Of a DNA stretch of 64,000 bases, positions 53,756 to 63,263 are shown piece by piece. Both the position numbers and the translations under genes were made by a program. The notes under the pieces were generated by a model that saw nothing but the letters and a program-made list of their open reading frames with translations, made no database searches and was not told the origin of the DNA. Where the stretch lies: positions 310,001-374,000 of the forward strand of contig NZ_LIVZ01000004.1 in NCBI RefSeq assembly GCF_001905845.1. The letters are read 5' to 3'. Every line of letters starts with the position of its first letter. Position 1 is the first letter of the stretch. Source of the DNA: Streptomyces sp. TSRI0107. Lineage in GTDB: Bacteria > Actinomycetota > Actinomycetes > Streptomycetales > Streptomycetaceae.

Positions 53756-54640
53756 TCAGCCGGCCAGGATCTCCCGGGCCAGCTTCGCCGTCTCGGTCGG
53801 CGTCTTGCCGACCTTGACGCCCGCGGCCTCCAGCGCCTCCTTCTTCGCCTGGGCGGTGCCCGACGAACCGGAGACGATGGCGCCGGCGTGACCCATGGTC
53901 TTGCCCTCCGGCGCGGTGAAGCCCGCGACGTAGCCGACGACCGGCTTGGACACGTTCTTCGCGATGAAGTCGGCGGCCCGCTCCTCGGCGTCGCCGCCGA
54001 TCTCGCCGATCATGACGATCAGGTCGGTCTCGGGGTCGGCCTCGAACGCGGCGAGGGCGTCGATGTGGGTGGTGCCGATGATCGGGTCACCACCGATGCC
54101 GACGGCGGTCGAGAAGCCGATGTCGCGCAGCTCGTACATCATCTGGTACGTCAGCGTGCCGGACTTCGAGACCAGGCCGATGCGGCCCGGCTTGGTGATG
54201 TCGCCCGGGATGATGCCGACGTTCGACTGGCCCGGGGTGATGATGCCGGGGCAGTTCGGGCCGATGATGCGGGTCTTGTTGCCCTTCTTGCCGGCGTACG
54301 CCCAGAAGGCGGCCGAGTCGTGCACGGCGATGCCCTCGGTGATCACGACGGCCAGCGGGATCTCGGCGTCGATGGCCTCGACGACCGCGTCCTTGGTGAA
54401 CTTCTCCGGCACGAAGATCACGGAGACGTTGGCGCCGGTCTTCTCGATGGCCTCCTTGACGGTGCCGAAGACCGGTACCTCGGTGCCGTCGAAGTCCACG
54501 GTGGTGCCCGCCTTGCGCGGGTTCACGCCGCCCACGACGTTGGTGCCGTCGCCGAGCATGAGCTTGGTGTGCTTCATGCCGGTGGCGCCGGTCATGCCCT
54601 GGACGATGACCTTGCTGTCCTTGTTGAGCCAGATAGCCAT
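53756..54640 (-). CDS. sucD: Succinyl-CoA synthetase alpha subunit
   Basis: The alpha subunit (294 residues) that binds CoA and carries the phosphohistidine intermediate of substrate-level phosphorylation in the TCA cycle. [15 protein letters not shown] is the CoA/nucleotide fold, [17 protein letters not shown] the CoA loop, and [18 protein letters not shown] holds the phosphorylated His near 250. It starts 28 bp after sucC and ends at a strong terminator. Confidence 0.96.
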   Translation of the reverse strand: MAIWLNKDSKVIVQGMTGATGMKHTKLMLGDGTNVVGGVNPRKAGTTVDFDGTEVPVFGTVKEAIEKTGANVSVIFVPEKFTKDAVVEAIDAEIPLAVVITEGIAVHDSAAFWAYAGKKGNKTRIIGPNCPGIITPGQSNVGIIPGDITKPGRIGLVSKSGTLTYQMMYELRDIGFSTAVGIGGDPIIGTTHIDALAAFEADPETDLIVMIGEIGGDAEERAADFIAKNVSKPVVGYVAGFTAPEGKTMGHAGAIVSGSSGTAQAKKEALEAAGVKVGKTPTETAKLAREILAG

Positions 54641-54668
54641 GGTGTGTTGGTGTCCTCGTCCTGAGTGC

Positions 54669-55850
54669 TTACTTGGCGGCGTGGGCCAGCTCGGCGGCCT
54701 TGTCGGCCGCGCCGTCCATGGTGTCGACGCGCTGGACCAGCGGGTGGTTGGCGTCGGTGAGGATCTGGCGGCCCAGCTCGGCGTTGTTGCCGTCGAGGCG
54801 GACGACCAGCGGCTTGGTGACCTCCTCGCCGCGGTCCTCGAGGAGCTTCAGGGCCTGGACGATGCCGTTGGCGACCTCGTCACAGGCGGTGATGCCACCG
54901 AAGACGTTGACGAAGACGGACTTGACGTCCGGGTCGCCGAGGATGATCTCCAGGCCGTTGGCCATGACCTGGGCGGAGGCGCCACCGCCGATGTCCAGGA
55001 AGTTGGCCGGCTTGACGTTGCCGTGAGCCTCACCGGCGTACGCGACGACGTCCAGGGTCGACATGACCAGACCCGCGCCGTTGCCGATGATGCCGACCTC
55101 GCCGTCGAGCTTGACGTAGTTGAGGTTCTTCTCCTTGGCGGCGGCCTCGAGCGGGTTGGCCGCGGCCTTGTCGTGGAGCTCCTCGAAGTCGGGGTGGCGG
55201 AACTCGGCGTTGTCGTCGAGCGACACCTTGCCGTCGAGGGCGATGACCTCACCGGAGGCGACCTTGGCCAGCGGGTTCACCTCGACGAGGAGGGCGTCCT
55301 CCTTGATGAAGACGTCCCACAGCTTGACCAGCACGTCGGCCACCTTGTCGGCGACCTCGGCCGGGAACTTCGCGGCCTCGACGATCTCGCGGGCCTTCTC
55401 CGGGGTCACGCCGTCGATGGCGTCGACCGGCGTCTTGGCGACGGCCTCCGGACGGGTGGCCGCCACCTCCTCGATGTCCATGCCGCCCTCGACGGAGGCG
55501 ATGGACAGGAAAGTGCGGTTGGCACGGTCGAGGAGGAAGGAGACGTAGTACTCCTCGACGATCTCCGGAGCGGTCTCGGCGATCATGACCTTGTGGACCG
55601 TGTGGCCCTTGATGTCCATGCCGAGGATGTCCGTCGAACGGGCGACGGCCTCGTCCGGAGTGGCGGCCAGCTTCACGCCACCGGCCTTGCCGCGACCACC
55701 GACCTTCACCTGCGCCTTGACGACGGACTTGCCGCCCAGACGCTCGGTGATCTCGCGCGCCGCCTCAGGCGTGTCGATGACTTCACCGGCCAGCACCGGT
55801 ACATCGTGCTTGGCGAAGAGGTCCCTCGCCTGGTACTCGAACAGGTCCAC
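54669..55850 (-). CDS. sucC: Succinyl-CoA synthetase beta subunit
   Basis: The ATP-grasp beta subunit (393 residues), which binds nucleotide and succinate. [68 protein letters not shown] (metal ligands) and [22 protein letters not shown] and [14 protein letters not shown] are family landmarks. GTG 55850 is the start. First gene of sucCD; expression is from the 440-bp region upstream, which also holds the terminators of the gene before it. Confidence 0.96.
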   Translation of the reverse strand: MDLFEYQARDLFAKHDVPVLAGEVIDTPEAAREITERLGGKSVVKAQVKVGGRGKAGGVKLAATPDEAVARSTDILGMDIKGHTVHKVMIAETAPEIVEEYYVSFLLDRANRTFLSIASVEGGMDIEEVAATRPEAVAKTPVDAIDGVTPEKAREIVEAAKFPAEVADKVADVLVKLWDVFIKEDALLVEVNPLAKVASGEVIALDGKVSLDDNAEFRHPDFEELHDKAAANPLEAAAKEKNLNYVKLDGEVGIIGNGAGLVMSTLDVVAYAGEAHGNVKPANFLDIGGGASAQVMANGLEIILGDPDVKSVFVNVFGGITACDEVANGIVQALKLLEDRGEEVTKPLVVRLDGNNAELGRQILTDANHPLVQRVDTMDGAADKAAELAHAAK

Positions 55851-56093
55851 GCGCTTCCGTCCCTATCAGTGATCTCGCGGTTCGTTGGATGCGTGGGCGT
55901 GCCGCGAAGGGCAACGTGACGTCCGCTGTCACTAGGGAGGCGCACACGGTGTCCGAGCGCGCGGCATGTCCGTCTCGCAGGTTATCGCCGGTTGCCAGGG
56001 CTATCTAAATCGCGAGTCACACACGAGCGGTGATACCTGTCACATGATGCCGCGATCCGCGGCACGGCGTGCCGGGGCCTTTGCGAACGGGGC
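55851..56093 (-). promoter_or_regulatory. sucCD promoter region
   Basis: No gene here. The AT-rich patch around 55980-56045 (GTTATCGCC, GCTATCTAAATCGCG, GTGATACCTGTCACATG) stands out from the GC-rich surroundings and is the natural place for the sucCD promoter, implying a leader of 100 nt or more. GGTGATACCTGTCAC contains an imperfect inverted repeat (GTGATA/TGTCAC). No hexamer pair is convincing enough to call. Confidence 0.35.
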
Positions 56094-56131
56094 GGAACCT
56101 CACCGGGTTGGGGTCGACCCGGTGAGGTTCC
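56094..56131 (-). terminator. Hairpin 3 of the terminator array
   Basis: GGAACCTCACCGGGT (56094-56108) and ACCCGGTGAGGTTCC (56117-56131): a perfect 15-bp stem with an eight-base loop. It is the most distal of the perfect hairpins after the secreted repeat protein gene and the closest to the sucC promoter. Confidence 0.8.
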
Positions 56132-56140
56132 TCGTACAGA

Positions 56141-56174
56141 CCCCGAGGGGGACGAACGAGCGTCCCCCTCGGGG
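56141..56174 (-). terminator. Hairpin 2 of the terminator array
   Basis: CCCCGAGGGGGACG (56141-56154) and CGTCCCCCTCGGGG (56161-56174): a perfect 14-bp stem with a six-base loop (AACGAG). Confidence 0.8.
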
Positions 56175-56180
56175 CTCGGG

Positions 56181-56212
56181 CCGGCGATCCCCACCCCAAC
56201 GGGGATCGCCGG
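56181..56212 (-). terminator. Hairpin 1 of the terminator array
   Basis: CCGGCGATCCCC (56181-56192) and GGGGATCGCCGG (56201-56212): a perfect 12-bp stem with an eight-base loop, extendable by GGG/CCC across one bulged base. Between it and the gene end lie a weaker hairpin (56238-56266) and the 14-bp palindrome AGCCCCGCGGGGCT (56271-56284). Confidence 0.8.
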
Positions 56213-56290
56213 GCCCTCACCGCGGGGCGTCCGCCCGGCCGGACCGACGGTTTTCGGCCGTCCGGCGCGTAGCCCCGCGGGGCTTGTGGG

Positions 56291-58279
56291 TCAGGCGCCG
56301 TACACGTCGTGGGCGTCCTGGGCGTACCCCGGGGTGACCGATCGGGCGACACCCTGCAGGCCGGTCACCGCGTGCCCGGCGAGGGTTCCGCCGGTGGAGT
56401 GAACGGTGCCGGTCAGATCCCCGGCGAAGGGGCTGACGTCACCGGCGACACCGCCCGCGAACGGGACCGCCTCACCCGTCACGCCGTACGCCAGCGTGGC
56501 GGCACTGCCGCCGACCCCGTGGACGCCGTCGACGACCGGGCGCACGGTGTCGTACACGGTCTCCACGACCGGCTGGACGGCTCCCGCGACACCCTCCGCG
56601 AAGCCCCCGGCCTGCCCGGTCACGCCGTGGGCGAAGGGCGGCACGTCAGCGGCGACACCCTCCCCGAAGCCGCGCACGTCGCCCGTCACGCCGTACGTCA
56701 GCCCGCCCGCGTCCGCGACGGCCTGCCCGGCGACCGGCACCACCCCGCGCACGGCGGTGTGCGCGACCGGCGGCAGCACGGTGTTCCCGTCGACCTGGCC
56801 GACGAGCCCCGTGGCGTACGGCGGCACGTCCGCGACGACCCCGGCCGCGTATCCGGGCACCTCGGCGACGGCGCCGTCGGCCACCGTCCACGCACCGGCG
56901 ACGGCCTCCCCGGCGATCTGCCGCACGTCCTGGACGGCACCGGCGGCCACCGGCTGCACACCGTGCACCGCGTGCGCGACGACCGGCTGGGCACCGGCCA
57001 CCGCGTCGCCTGCGACCGGCTGGACGCCCTGGACGACGCCGTCCGCGACCGGCCGGACGTCGGCGACGACGCCGTACGCGAACGCGGTCGCGGCATCCAC
57101 CGCGTGCGTCGCGGTGCCCTCGACACCCGCGACGGCGTCCGTGGCGACAGGGGTCACGCCGTGCACGGCCTGAGTGGCGACGGGCGTGACGCCGTGCGCC
57201 GCGTCGGTGACGACGGGCGTGACGCCCGCGACGGCCTCACCCGCGGCCGGCCGCACGCCCTGGACGGCACCGGCGGCCACCGGCCTTACACCCTGCACCA
57301 CGTGCGTGACGACGGGCCGCACCCCGTGCACCGCCTCGCCCGCCACCGGCTGCACACCGTGGACCGCGGAGGTGACGAGCGGGGGGATCGCGGAGGCGCC
57401 GGTCTCGTGGACGACCGGGGCGACCTGGGCGGGCAGGGCGGCCGCCGTGGCGCCGACGGTGCTCACCTGGCCGGTGACGTGGCTCGGCACGGAGGCGACG
57501 GAGGCCTGGGCGGCCGTCCCCGCCTCGCCGGCCTCCGCGCGGGCGACGGTGGCCGCTCCGGCGAGGTGGGACCGGGTTCCCGCGAGCCCGGCCTGCGCCG
57601 CGCTCTGCGCGCCGGTGGCCGTACGGGTCGCGCCCGCACGGGCCGCCGACTGCGTTCCGTGCAGGCGCGTCTGCGCGCCCGCGAGGGCCTGCTCCAGCTC
57701 CGGCGCGAAGGCCGAGAGGGGGCCGAAGAGGTAGTCGATCGTGTGGTGCGGGGTGGCGGGGGCGTCGGGCAGCGCGTCCCGGACCGCCTCGGCGGTGCCG
57801 GCGGCCCGGCCCTCGGCGGCGGCGCGCGCGGCGTGGGCTCCTTGGATGGCCTGGGCGCCGCGGACCTTGGTGGCGTTCGTGGGCTTCGTGGCCTCGGTGG
57901 TCTGGGTGACGGTGGTGACCTTGGTGGCCGTCGTGGTCTTCGCGGCCTGCGTGGCGTGCGCGGCCTGCGTGGCGTTCGGGACGGAGATCCGGGCGTCGAC
58001 GTAACGGCGGGCCTGGTCGGCGGAGGAGGCGGTCGGCGCTGTGACGCTCCCAACCGTCTGCTCGGCGGTGCCGAGGGTGTCGGCGACCGTCGAGGTGACG
58101 CCGGAGACGGTGCCGTCCAGCGTCTCGGTGACGTCGGCGGTGACCGTCGCGTCCGTGGCGTCGGGCAGGGAGAGGGAGGAGGCGGGCAGTTCGTCGGCGC
58201 TGGCGACGGTGGAGCCGAGTGCCCACGCGCCGGTGACTCCGGCGGCGATGACGATCGAGCGGCGGATGTTCTTGTTCAT
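56291..58279 (-). CDS. Secreted protein built of 11-residue repeats
   Basis: A 662-residue exported protein. The signal peptide is MNKNIRRSIVIAAGVTGAW...ASA (about 1-28). An Ala/Thr-rich segment (ATQAAKTTTATKVTTVTQTTEATKP) and helical stretches follow up to about 290. The rest is an array of roughly 30 units of 11 residues around a G-V-x-P-V core (VHGVQPVAGEA, VQGVRPVAAGA), grading into G-D-V-x-P-F-A-x-G-V units near the C-terminus. No anchor is visible and no known family is recognised. Pro in each unit argues against a helix, so a beta-rich or extended rod is likelier. ATG 58279 follows AAGGAAC. Probably a surface or matrix protein. Confidence 0.8.
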   Translation of the reverse strand: MNKNIRRSIVIAAGVTGAWALGSTVASADELPASSLSLPDATDATVTADVTETLDGTVSGVTSTVADTLGTAEQTVGSVTAPTASSADQARRYVDARISVPNATQAAHATQAAKTTTATKVTTVTQTTEATKPTNATKVRGAQAIQGAHAARAAAEGRAAGTAEAVRDALPDAPATPHHTIDYLFGPLSAFAPELEQALAGAQTRLHGTQSAARAGATRTATGAQSAAQAGLAGTRSHLAGAATVARAEAGEAGTAAQASVASVPSHVTGQVSTVGATAAALPAQVAPVVHETGASAIPPLVTSAVHGVQPVAGEAVHGVRPVVTHVVQGVRPVAAGAVQGVRPAAGEAVAGVTPVVTDAAHGVTPVATQAVHGVTPVATDAVAGVEGTATHAVDAATAFAYGVVADVRPVADGVVQGVQPVAGDAVAGAQPVVAHAVHGVQPVAAGAVQDVRQIAGEAVAGAWTVADGAVAEVPGYAAGVVADVPPYATGLVGQVDGNTVLPPVAHTAVRGVVPVAGQAVADAGGLTYGVTGDVRGFGEGVAADVPPFAHGVTGQAGGFAEGVAGAVQPVVETVYDTVRPVVDGVHGVGGSAATLAYGVTGEAVPFAGGVAGDVSPFAGDLTGTVHSTGGTLAGHAVTGLQGVARSVTPGYAQDAHDVYGA

Positions 58280-58453
58280 TGCGTGCGTCTGTTCCTTCGA
58301 GGTTCGACGCCGGGGAGTCCGTCGGCGCGACGAGGCGACGGCCGGGACCGGACGGACTCCGGGCTTGGGGACATTCCGGAGGTGGGAACTCCGGGTGGCT
58401 GGGCAGACCTGTTCCGCCCCCGCGCGGCAGGTCAGGGCGGGGGAAGGGCCTGC

Positions 58454-59317
58454 CTAGCCGGGGAAGACGGGAATGTCCCGGTACCGATCCCGCGTCTCGC
58501 CCGCCTCGGCCCGCGCGAGACCGCCCGGCACGAGCGACGGCGCCAGCCGGTGCTGCGCGGTCACGGCGCACGCGTCACCGTGCCGCGAGCTGCCGTTGTC
58601 GGCGGCCGTACGACTGCCGAGGACGCCGTTGTCGCCGTCCGCGGGCGCGGGGTGGGCGGGGGCGTGCCCGGTGCCGGTACCGACGCCGATGGAGTCACCG
58701 TCGGCGGGGAGTTCGGCGGGCGCGGGTGCGGTGGTGGCGGTGAGGGTGCGGTGCGGCCCGTGCTGGGGGCGCGGCTTCACGGAGTCGTCCGCCCGGTGGG
58801 AAGGCACGGCCTCGCGGTCACCGGACCCGGCCGGGGCCGACGACTCCGGCTCCGGTTCCGACGGCTGCTGCGGCTCCGGGAGGACGTCGACCGGCGTCGG
58901 GACCGGCTGCTCCGGCAGTTCGGGCAGGTCCGGGAGGGACGGGTCGTCCGGCGTGCGGGGAAGGGAGGGGAGCGAGGGCAACGACGGTGCCGCCGCCTGC
59001 CCCTCGGCCAGCGTCCGCGTCACCGACTCGACGACACCCCGGAGGGGCCGTACGGCCTCGGCCCCGGCCTCGACACCCGCCTGAACCTTGCCCTTGAGCT
59101 CATCCTGGGCCTCGGTCGGGGCCTGGGCCCCCGGCGAAGCCTCCGTGACCCTCTCGGCGCTCGCAGGCGAACCCTCGGCCGCCTCGGCCCGCTCCCCGCA
59201 CAACACCCCGAGCAGGAACAACCCTCCGACCAGCATGGCCAACTGCAGCGCACGCCACCCGGCCGCGGCGCGCAGCACACGCGCAGCGGCACCAGGCAGG
59301 GCTGCTGACCAGGTCAA
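58454..59317 (-). CDS. Exported Pro-rich protein of unknown function
   Basis: A 287-residue protein with a hydrophobic segment (ALQLAMLVGGLFLLGVLCGERAEA) that may be a signal peptide or, given LGVLC, a weak lipobox. After it come an acidic helix (about 65-100: LKGKVQAGVEAGAEAVRPLRGVVESV), a Pro/Leu/Ser repeat (SLPSLPSLPRTPDDPSLPDL) and a long Pro/Glu/Ser region. No domain recognised. It lies 174 bp upstream of the repeat protein gene on the same strand and shares its low-complexity character, so they may act together at the cell surface. Confidence 0.72.
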   Translation of the reverse strand: MTWSAALPGAAARVLRAAAGWRALQLAMLVGGLFLLGVLCGERAEAAEGSPASAERVTEASPGAQAPTEAQDELKGKVQAGVEAGAEAVRPLRGVVESVTRTLAEGQAAAPSLPSLPSLPRTPDDPSLPDLPELPEQPVPTPVDVLPEPQQPSEPEPESSAPAGSGDREAVPSHRADDSVKPRPQHGPHRTLTATTAPAPAELPADGDSIGVGTGTGHAPAHPAPADGDNGVLGSRTAADNGSSRHGDACAVTAQHRLAPSLVPGGLARAEAGETRDRYRDIPVFPG

Positions 59318-59504
59318 GAGGGGAAGGTTCCTCCGTGCGACGGGGCGGGGCGGCGGGGCAGGTGCCGGCTGGGCGGCAGACGGCAGTGAAAGCCCTGGGA
59401 GGCGTCGATCCTCGCACGGGACTCCTGAGGTTGCGCAAGCCCCCTGTTACCGATGGGTAGTCATGTCCCCTTTCCCGCAGGTCTCGTACCGTGCTTCCCG
59501 GACG

Positions 59505-60740
59505 TCACACCGTGTCCGGTATCGGCAACGGCCGCTTCTCGATCGCCGCGGCCATCACTTCCGGGAAGAGGTCGGGCGTACAGGCGAACGCCGGTGCCCC
59601 GAGCGCCGCCAGCGCCGCGGCGTGGTCCCGGTCGTACGCGGGCGCCCCCTCGTCCGACAGCGCGAGCAGTGCCACGAACTGCACTCCCGACGCCTTCATC
59701 GCCGCGACCCGCCTCAGCATCTCGTCGCGTATGCCGCCTTCGTAGAGGTCGCTGATCAGCACGACCACCGTCTCCCCGGGCCGGGTGATCTGCGACTGGC
59801 AGTACGCCAGGGCCCGGTTGATGTCCGTGCCGCCGCCCAGCTGGGTGCCGAACAGCACGTCGACCGGGTCGTCGAGCTGGTCGGTGAGGTCGACGACGGC
59901 CGTGTCGAAGACGACGAGCCGCGTGCTGATCGACCGCATGGACGCCAGCACCGCCCCGAACACCGACGCGTACACCACCGACGCCGCCATCGACCCGGAC
60001 TGGTCGACGCACAGGACGACGTCCTTGCGCACGGACCGCGCGGCCCGTCCGTACCCGATGAGCCGCTCCGGCACGACCGTCCGGTGCTCGGGCAGGTAGT
60101 GCTTGAGGTTCGCCGCGATCGTGCGGTTCCAGTCGATGTCGTGGTGGCGGGGACGGCGGACGCGGGCGCTGCGGTCCAGCGCGCCGGTGAGGGTGGCCCG
60201 GGTGCGGGTGGCGAGCCGCTTCTCCAGGTCCTCGACGACCTTGCGCACGACCGCCCGTGCCGTCTCCTTCGTCGTCTCGGGCATCGCCTTGTTCAGCGAG
60301 AGCAGCGTGCCGACCAGGTGCACGTCGGCCTCGACCGCCTCCAGCATCTCCGGCTCAAGCAGCAGCGTGGACAGCCCCAGCCGGTCGATGGCGTCCCGCT
60401 GCATCACCTGGACCACGGAGGACGGGAAGTACGTCCGGATGTCCCCGAGCCACCGCGCGACGGCGGGCGCCGACGCCCCGAGCCCCGCCGCCCGGTCCTT
60501 CCCCGCCGACTGCCTGTCCCGCTTCCCGTACAGCGCGCTCAGCGCACCGTCCATCGCGGCGTCCCGCCCGCCGAGCGCGTACCCGGTGCCGTCGGCCGCC
60601 TCCCCGCCGAGCACCAGCCGCCAACGCCGCAGCCGCTCCTCCGCCGCACCCGTCGCCTCGGTCGGCTCGGTCGCCTCGGTCGCCTCGGTCGGCTCGGTCG
60701 GCTTGATCACCTGGGCCGCCTGGGTCCCCTCGCTCGTCAT
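59505..60740 (-). CDS. vWA domain protein of the MoxR-linked operon
   Basis: A 411-residue soluble protein. After an N-terminal TEPTEATEATEPTEAT repeat and a helical domain, the C-terminal half is a von Willebrand factor A domain: VVLCVDQSGSM near residue 243 is an intact MIDAS D-x-S-x-S, with later VVLISDLYEGG and GTQLGGGTDINRAL giving the Thr and Asp. HHDIDWNRTIAANLKHY just before it is typical of vWA partners of MoxR ATPases. ATG 60740 overlaps the DUF5682 stop (ATGA). Third gene of moxR-DUF5682-vWA; metal-dependent assembly with the ATPase is expected. Confidence 0.87.
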   Translation of the reverse strand: MTSEGTQAAQVIKPTEPTEATEATEPTEATGAAEERLRRWRLVLGGEAADGTGYALGGRDAAMDGALSALYGKRDRQSAGKDRAAGLGASAPAVARWLGDIRTYFPSSVVQVMQRDAIDRLGLSTLLLEPEMLEAVEADVHLVGTLLSLNKAMPETTKETARAVVRKVVEDLEKRLATRTRATLTGALDRSARVRRPRHHDIDWNRTIAANLKHYLPEHRTVVPERLIGYGRAARSVRKDVVLCVDQSGSMAASVVYASVFGAVLASMRSISTRLVVFDTAVVDLTDQLDDPVDVLFGTQLGGGTDINRALAYCQSQITRPGETVVVLISDLYEGGIRDEMLRRVAAMKASGVQFVALLALSDEGAPAYDRDHAAALAALGAPAFACTPDLFPEVMAAAIEKRPLPIPDTV

Positions 60741-63205
60741 GTGCCCACCCCCGCCAGTCGGTTCTCCTCGCTGTCCAGCCCCAGCAGCAGCCGCACCACC
60801 GGCACGACCGCGTCCGCCCGCTCGGCGTCCGGCTCTGGAGCGAACCCCGGCAGGCCGCTCCCGGTGCCTGCCACGCTGCCCCTCGCGCCGGGCCCGCGCC
60901 GCACCAGCTCGCCCAGGGTTCTGCGCACACCCGGCTCGTACGCCGAGAAGGTGCGGCGCAGCAGCGGCAGCACGTCCGTGAACGCCTCCGCCGGCACCCG
61001 GGTCAGCCAGCCGTCGACCAGGCCGAGCAGCCGCTCGTCGTGCACGAGCAGCATTCCGCCCCCGCCGCCCCCGACGAACCCCTCGATCCACGCGGCCGCG
61101 TCCCCCGGCGGTGTCCCCGGTGACAGTGCGAGCCCCATCAGCCGCGCCGCCTCCTCCTGCCCCAGCACTCCGTCGTCCAGCAGCAGCCGCACCGCCCGGC
61201 CCCGGAGCACTCCGGGCACGGTGTCCCGCGCGGACAGCACCCCCAGCACCGCCTGCCAACGCCCCCGCAGGCCTTTGCGGCCGTCACGCGGCCCGGTAGC
61301 GGAGGCCGTCTCGCCCAGCAGCGCCACTGCCCCGTGCACCGCGTCCACATGACGCCGCATCTCCTCGGCCGCGTCCGTGCCGAGCGCGGCGCACGCCGGG
61401 GGCAGGCCGACGAAGACCCGCTCGGCGAGACCCCCGGCGACCTCGGCCAGCGCCCCGGTGTCCGTGCCGCGCACATCGCCGTAGCGCAGGGAACGGACGA
61501 GCGCGGGAAGCGCCTGCGCGAGATGGCCGACGTCGGTGTCGAGGGCCGCGCGGTCGACGAGCACCCGCATCACCGTCGGCAGCGCGTCCGGCAGTTCGGC
61601 CAGCAGGCACTGTTCGGCCAGCTCGGTGACCTCGGCGAGGCCCCGCGCACCGAGCGCGTCTGCCTCGGCCTTGGCGGTCGCGGCGCCGACCACCGTCGTC
61701 CCCCACACGCCGGCCTCCGCGACCCGCACCGACAACTCCGGTTCCCAGCGCAGCCGCCAGGTCTCCCGGAAGGTGCCGGTGCCGCCGCGCGAGACCGCCG
61801 GTTCGCCCCACGCCACGCCCAGCAGCCGCAGCCGGTGCAGCAGCCTGCTCCGGCCCGCGTCGGTCTCCTTGCGGAGGTCCAGTTCCAGCTCGCGCTCCGA
61901 CGCCTCCGGCTTGAGCCGCAGCCTGCGCTGGAGCCGGGTGAGGTCCCGCTGCAACGGCACGGCGGGCGCCGACGCCGGCACCTCCCCCATGACGTCGCCC
62001 ACCACCAGCCGGTCGTGCACCAGCGCCAGCGGCACGTCCGAGCCGTCGCACATCACCGCGCGGACGGCGTCGGTGGTCTCGCCCAGCCCGGGCAGCGGGC
62101 GGCCGCGCAGCGCGGCGAGCGTCTCGGCCAGCCGGACCGCCTCGATGACATGGGCCGAGGAGACGAGCCGGTCCTCGTCCCGCAGCAGCCCGGCCACCTT
62201 GGTCATCCACCGTTCGACGGGCCGGTCCGGCGCGGCGAACAGATGCCCGTACCAGCCCGGCGAGTCGATACCCGCCCCGTACCCGCCGGCTCTCGCCAGC
62301 CGCCGGTACGTCCACGGCACCCAGGTCATGTCCGCCTTGACCTTGGGCAGCCCCTTCAGCAGGGCCCGGTCGGCGGCGACGGTGGTCCTCTCCCGCAGGG
62401 CGGGCACATGCCAGGCCCCGCAGACCACGGCCACGCCGCCCCCGAACTCGCGCCGCGCCGCACGGACCTGGAGCCGCATGTACGCCTCCCGCACGAGGTC
62501 CCGGTCGTGGCCCCCGACGCCGTACACCTCCCGCAGCGACCCCATGGCCTCCTCCAGCGCGGCGAACGGCGCGAACGGGTCCCCGTCACCGGCCCCCCGG
62601 TGCTCGACCACGTCCTCCCACCAGCGCTCGGGGTCGTCGTAACCGGCGGCCTCGGCGAGCACGGCCAGCGGATCGACCCGCACATCGGCACCGGCGGCGG
62701 ACGGCTCCGGTTCCCCCGCGTGTTCCTCCGCCGTGTCCGCGCCCCACGCCAGCGTGTGCGTGGCCGGCAGGTCGATGAAGCGGGCCGGGACGTCGTGGTC
62801 CAGCGCCCAGCGGACCGCCACCCACTCCGGGGAGAACTCGGCCAGCGGCCAGAACGCGGACCGGCCCGGTTCGTCCACGGCGTGGGCGAGGAGGGCGACC
62901 GGTGGCCGCATCTCCTCGTCGGCGGCCAGCGGGATCAGCGCGTCGGCCTCGGGCGGGCCCTCGATCAGCACGACCCGGGGCAGCGCCGCGTCCAGCGCCG
63001 CCCGCACGGCCCGCGCCGACCCGGGCCCGTGATGCCGTACGCCGAGCAGCAACGGCTCGACGGAACCGGGCCGTCCACCCGGGGCCGCCGTCCCGTCACG
63101 CCCGACAGCCCCGCCGTTCCCGCCGTTCCCGCCGGTCCCGCCGTTCCCTACCGCCTCACCCCCGTCGACGCCCGTCACACCGTCCCCCCTCGCCTCCGCG
63201 GCCAC
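60737..63205 (-). CDS. DUF5682 family protein of the MoxR-vWA operon
   Basis: An 822-residue protein. After an Asn/Gly-rich start (GNGGTGGNGGNGG), EPLLLGVRHHGPGSARAV and VVLIEGPPEADAL form the conserved N-terminal motif. CGAWHVPAL and WVPWTYRRLARAGGYGAGIDSPGWYGHLF lie mid-protein, with a helical C-terminal half. It matches the DUF5682 proteins I recall beside MoxR and vWA genes. The HH and GAWH motifs suggest a TraB/EreA-like metal or hydrolase site, which is inference. GTG 63205 is used; the first 40 residues are low complexity and GTG 63175 is also possible. Confidence 0.8.
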   Translation of the reverse strand: MAAEARGDGVTGVDGGEAVGNGGTGGNGGNGGAVGRDGTAAPGGRPGSVEPLLLGVRHHGPGSARAVRAALDAALPRVVLIEGPPEADALIPLAADEEMRPPVALLAHAVDEPGRSAFWPLAEFSPEWVAVRWALDHDVPARFIDLPATHTLAWGADTAEEHAGEPEPSAAGADVRVDPLAVLAEAAGYDDPERWWEDVVEHRGAGDGDPFAPFAALEEAMGSLREVYGVGGHDRDLVREAYMRLQVRAARREFGGGVAVVCGAWHVPALRERTTVAADRALLKGLPKVKADMTWVPWTYRRLARAGGYGAGIDSPGWYGHLFAAPDRPVERWMTKVAGLLRDEDRLVSSAHVIEAVRLAETLAALRGRPLPGLGETTDAVRAVMCDGSDVPLALVHDRLVVGDVMGEVPASAPAVPLQRDLTRLQRRLRLKPEASERELELDLRKETDAGRSRLLHRLRLLGVAWGEPAVSRGGTGTFRETWRLRWEPELSVRVAEAGVWGTTVVGAATAKAEADALGARGLAEVTELAEQCLLAELPDALPTVMRVLVDRAALDTDVGHLAQALPALVRSLRYGDVRGTDTGALAEVAGGLAERVFVGLPPACAALGTDAAEEMRRHVDAVHGAVALLGETASATGPRDGRKGLRGRWQAVLGVLSARDTVPGVLRGRAVRLLLDDGVLGQEEAARLMGLALSPGTPPGDAAAWIEGFVGGGGGGMLLVHDERLLGLVDGWLTRVPAEAFTDVLPLLRRTFSAYEPGVRRTLGELVRRGPGARGSVAGTGSGLPGFAPEPDAERADAVVPVVRLLLGLDSEENRLAGVGT

Positions 63206-63263
63206 CCCAGGTCGTTGCCACTGCCGTTGCCGCCGTTGCCGTTGTTCTCGCCCCCGTTGCCGT

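Noticed and set aside
56309..59308. Very long open frame antisense to the two secreted low-complexity proteins
   Set aside because: The leftward genes have signal peptides, ribosome binding sites and regular protein repeats; the rightward translation is Arg/Gly-rich noise with no start signal.
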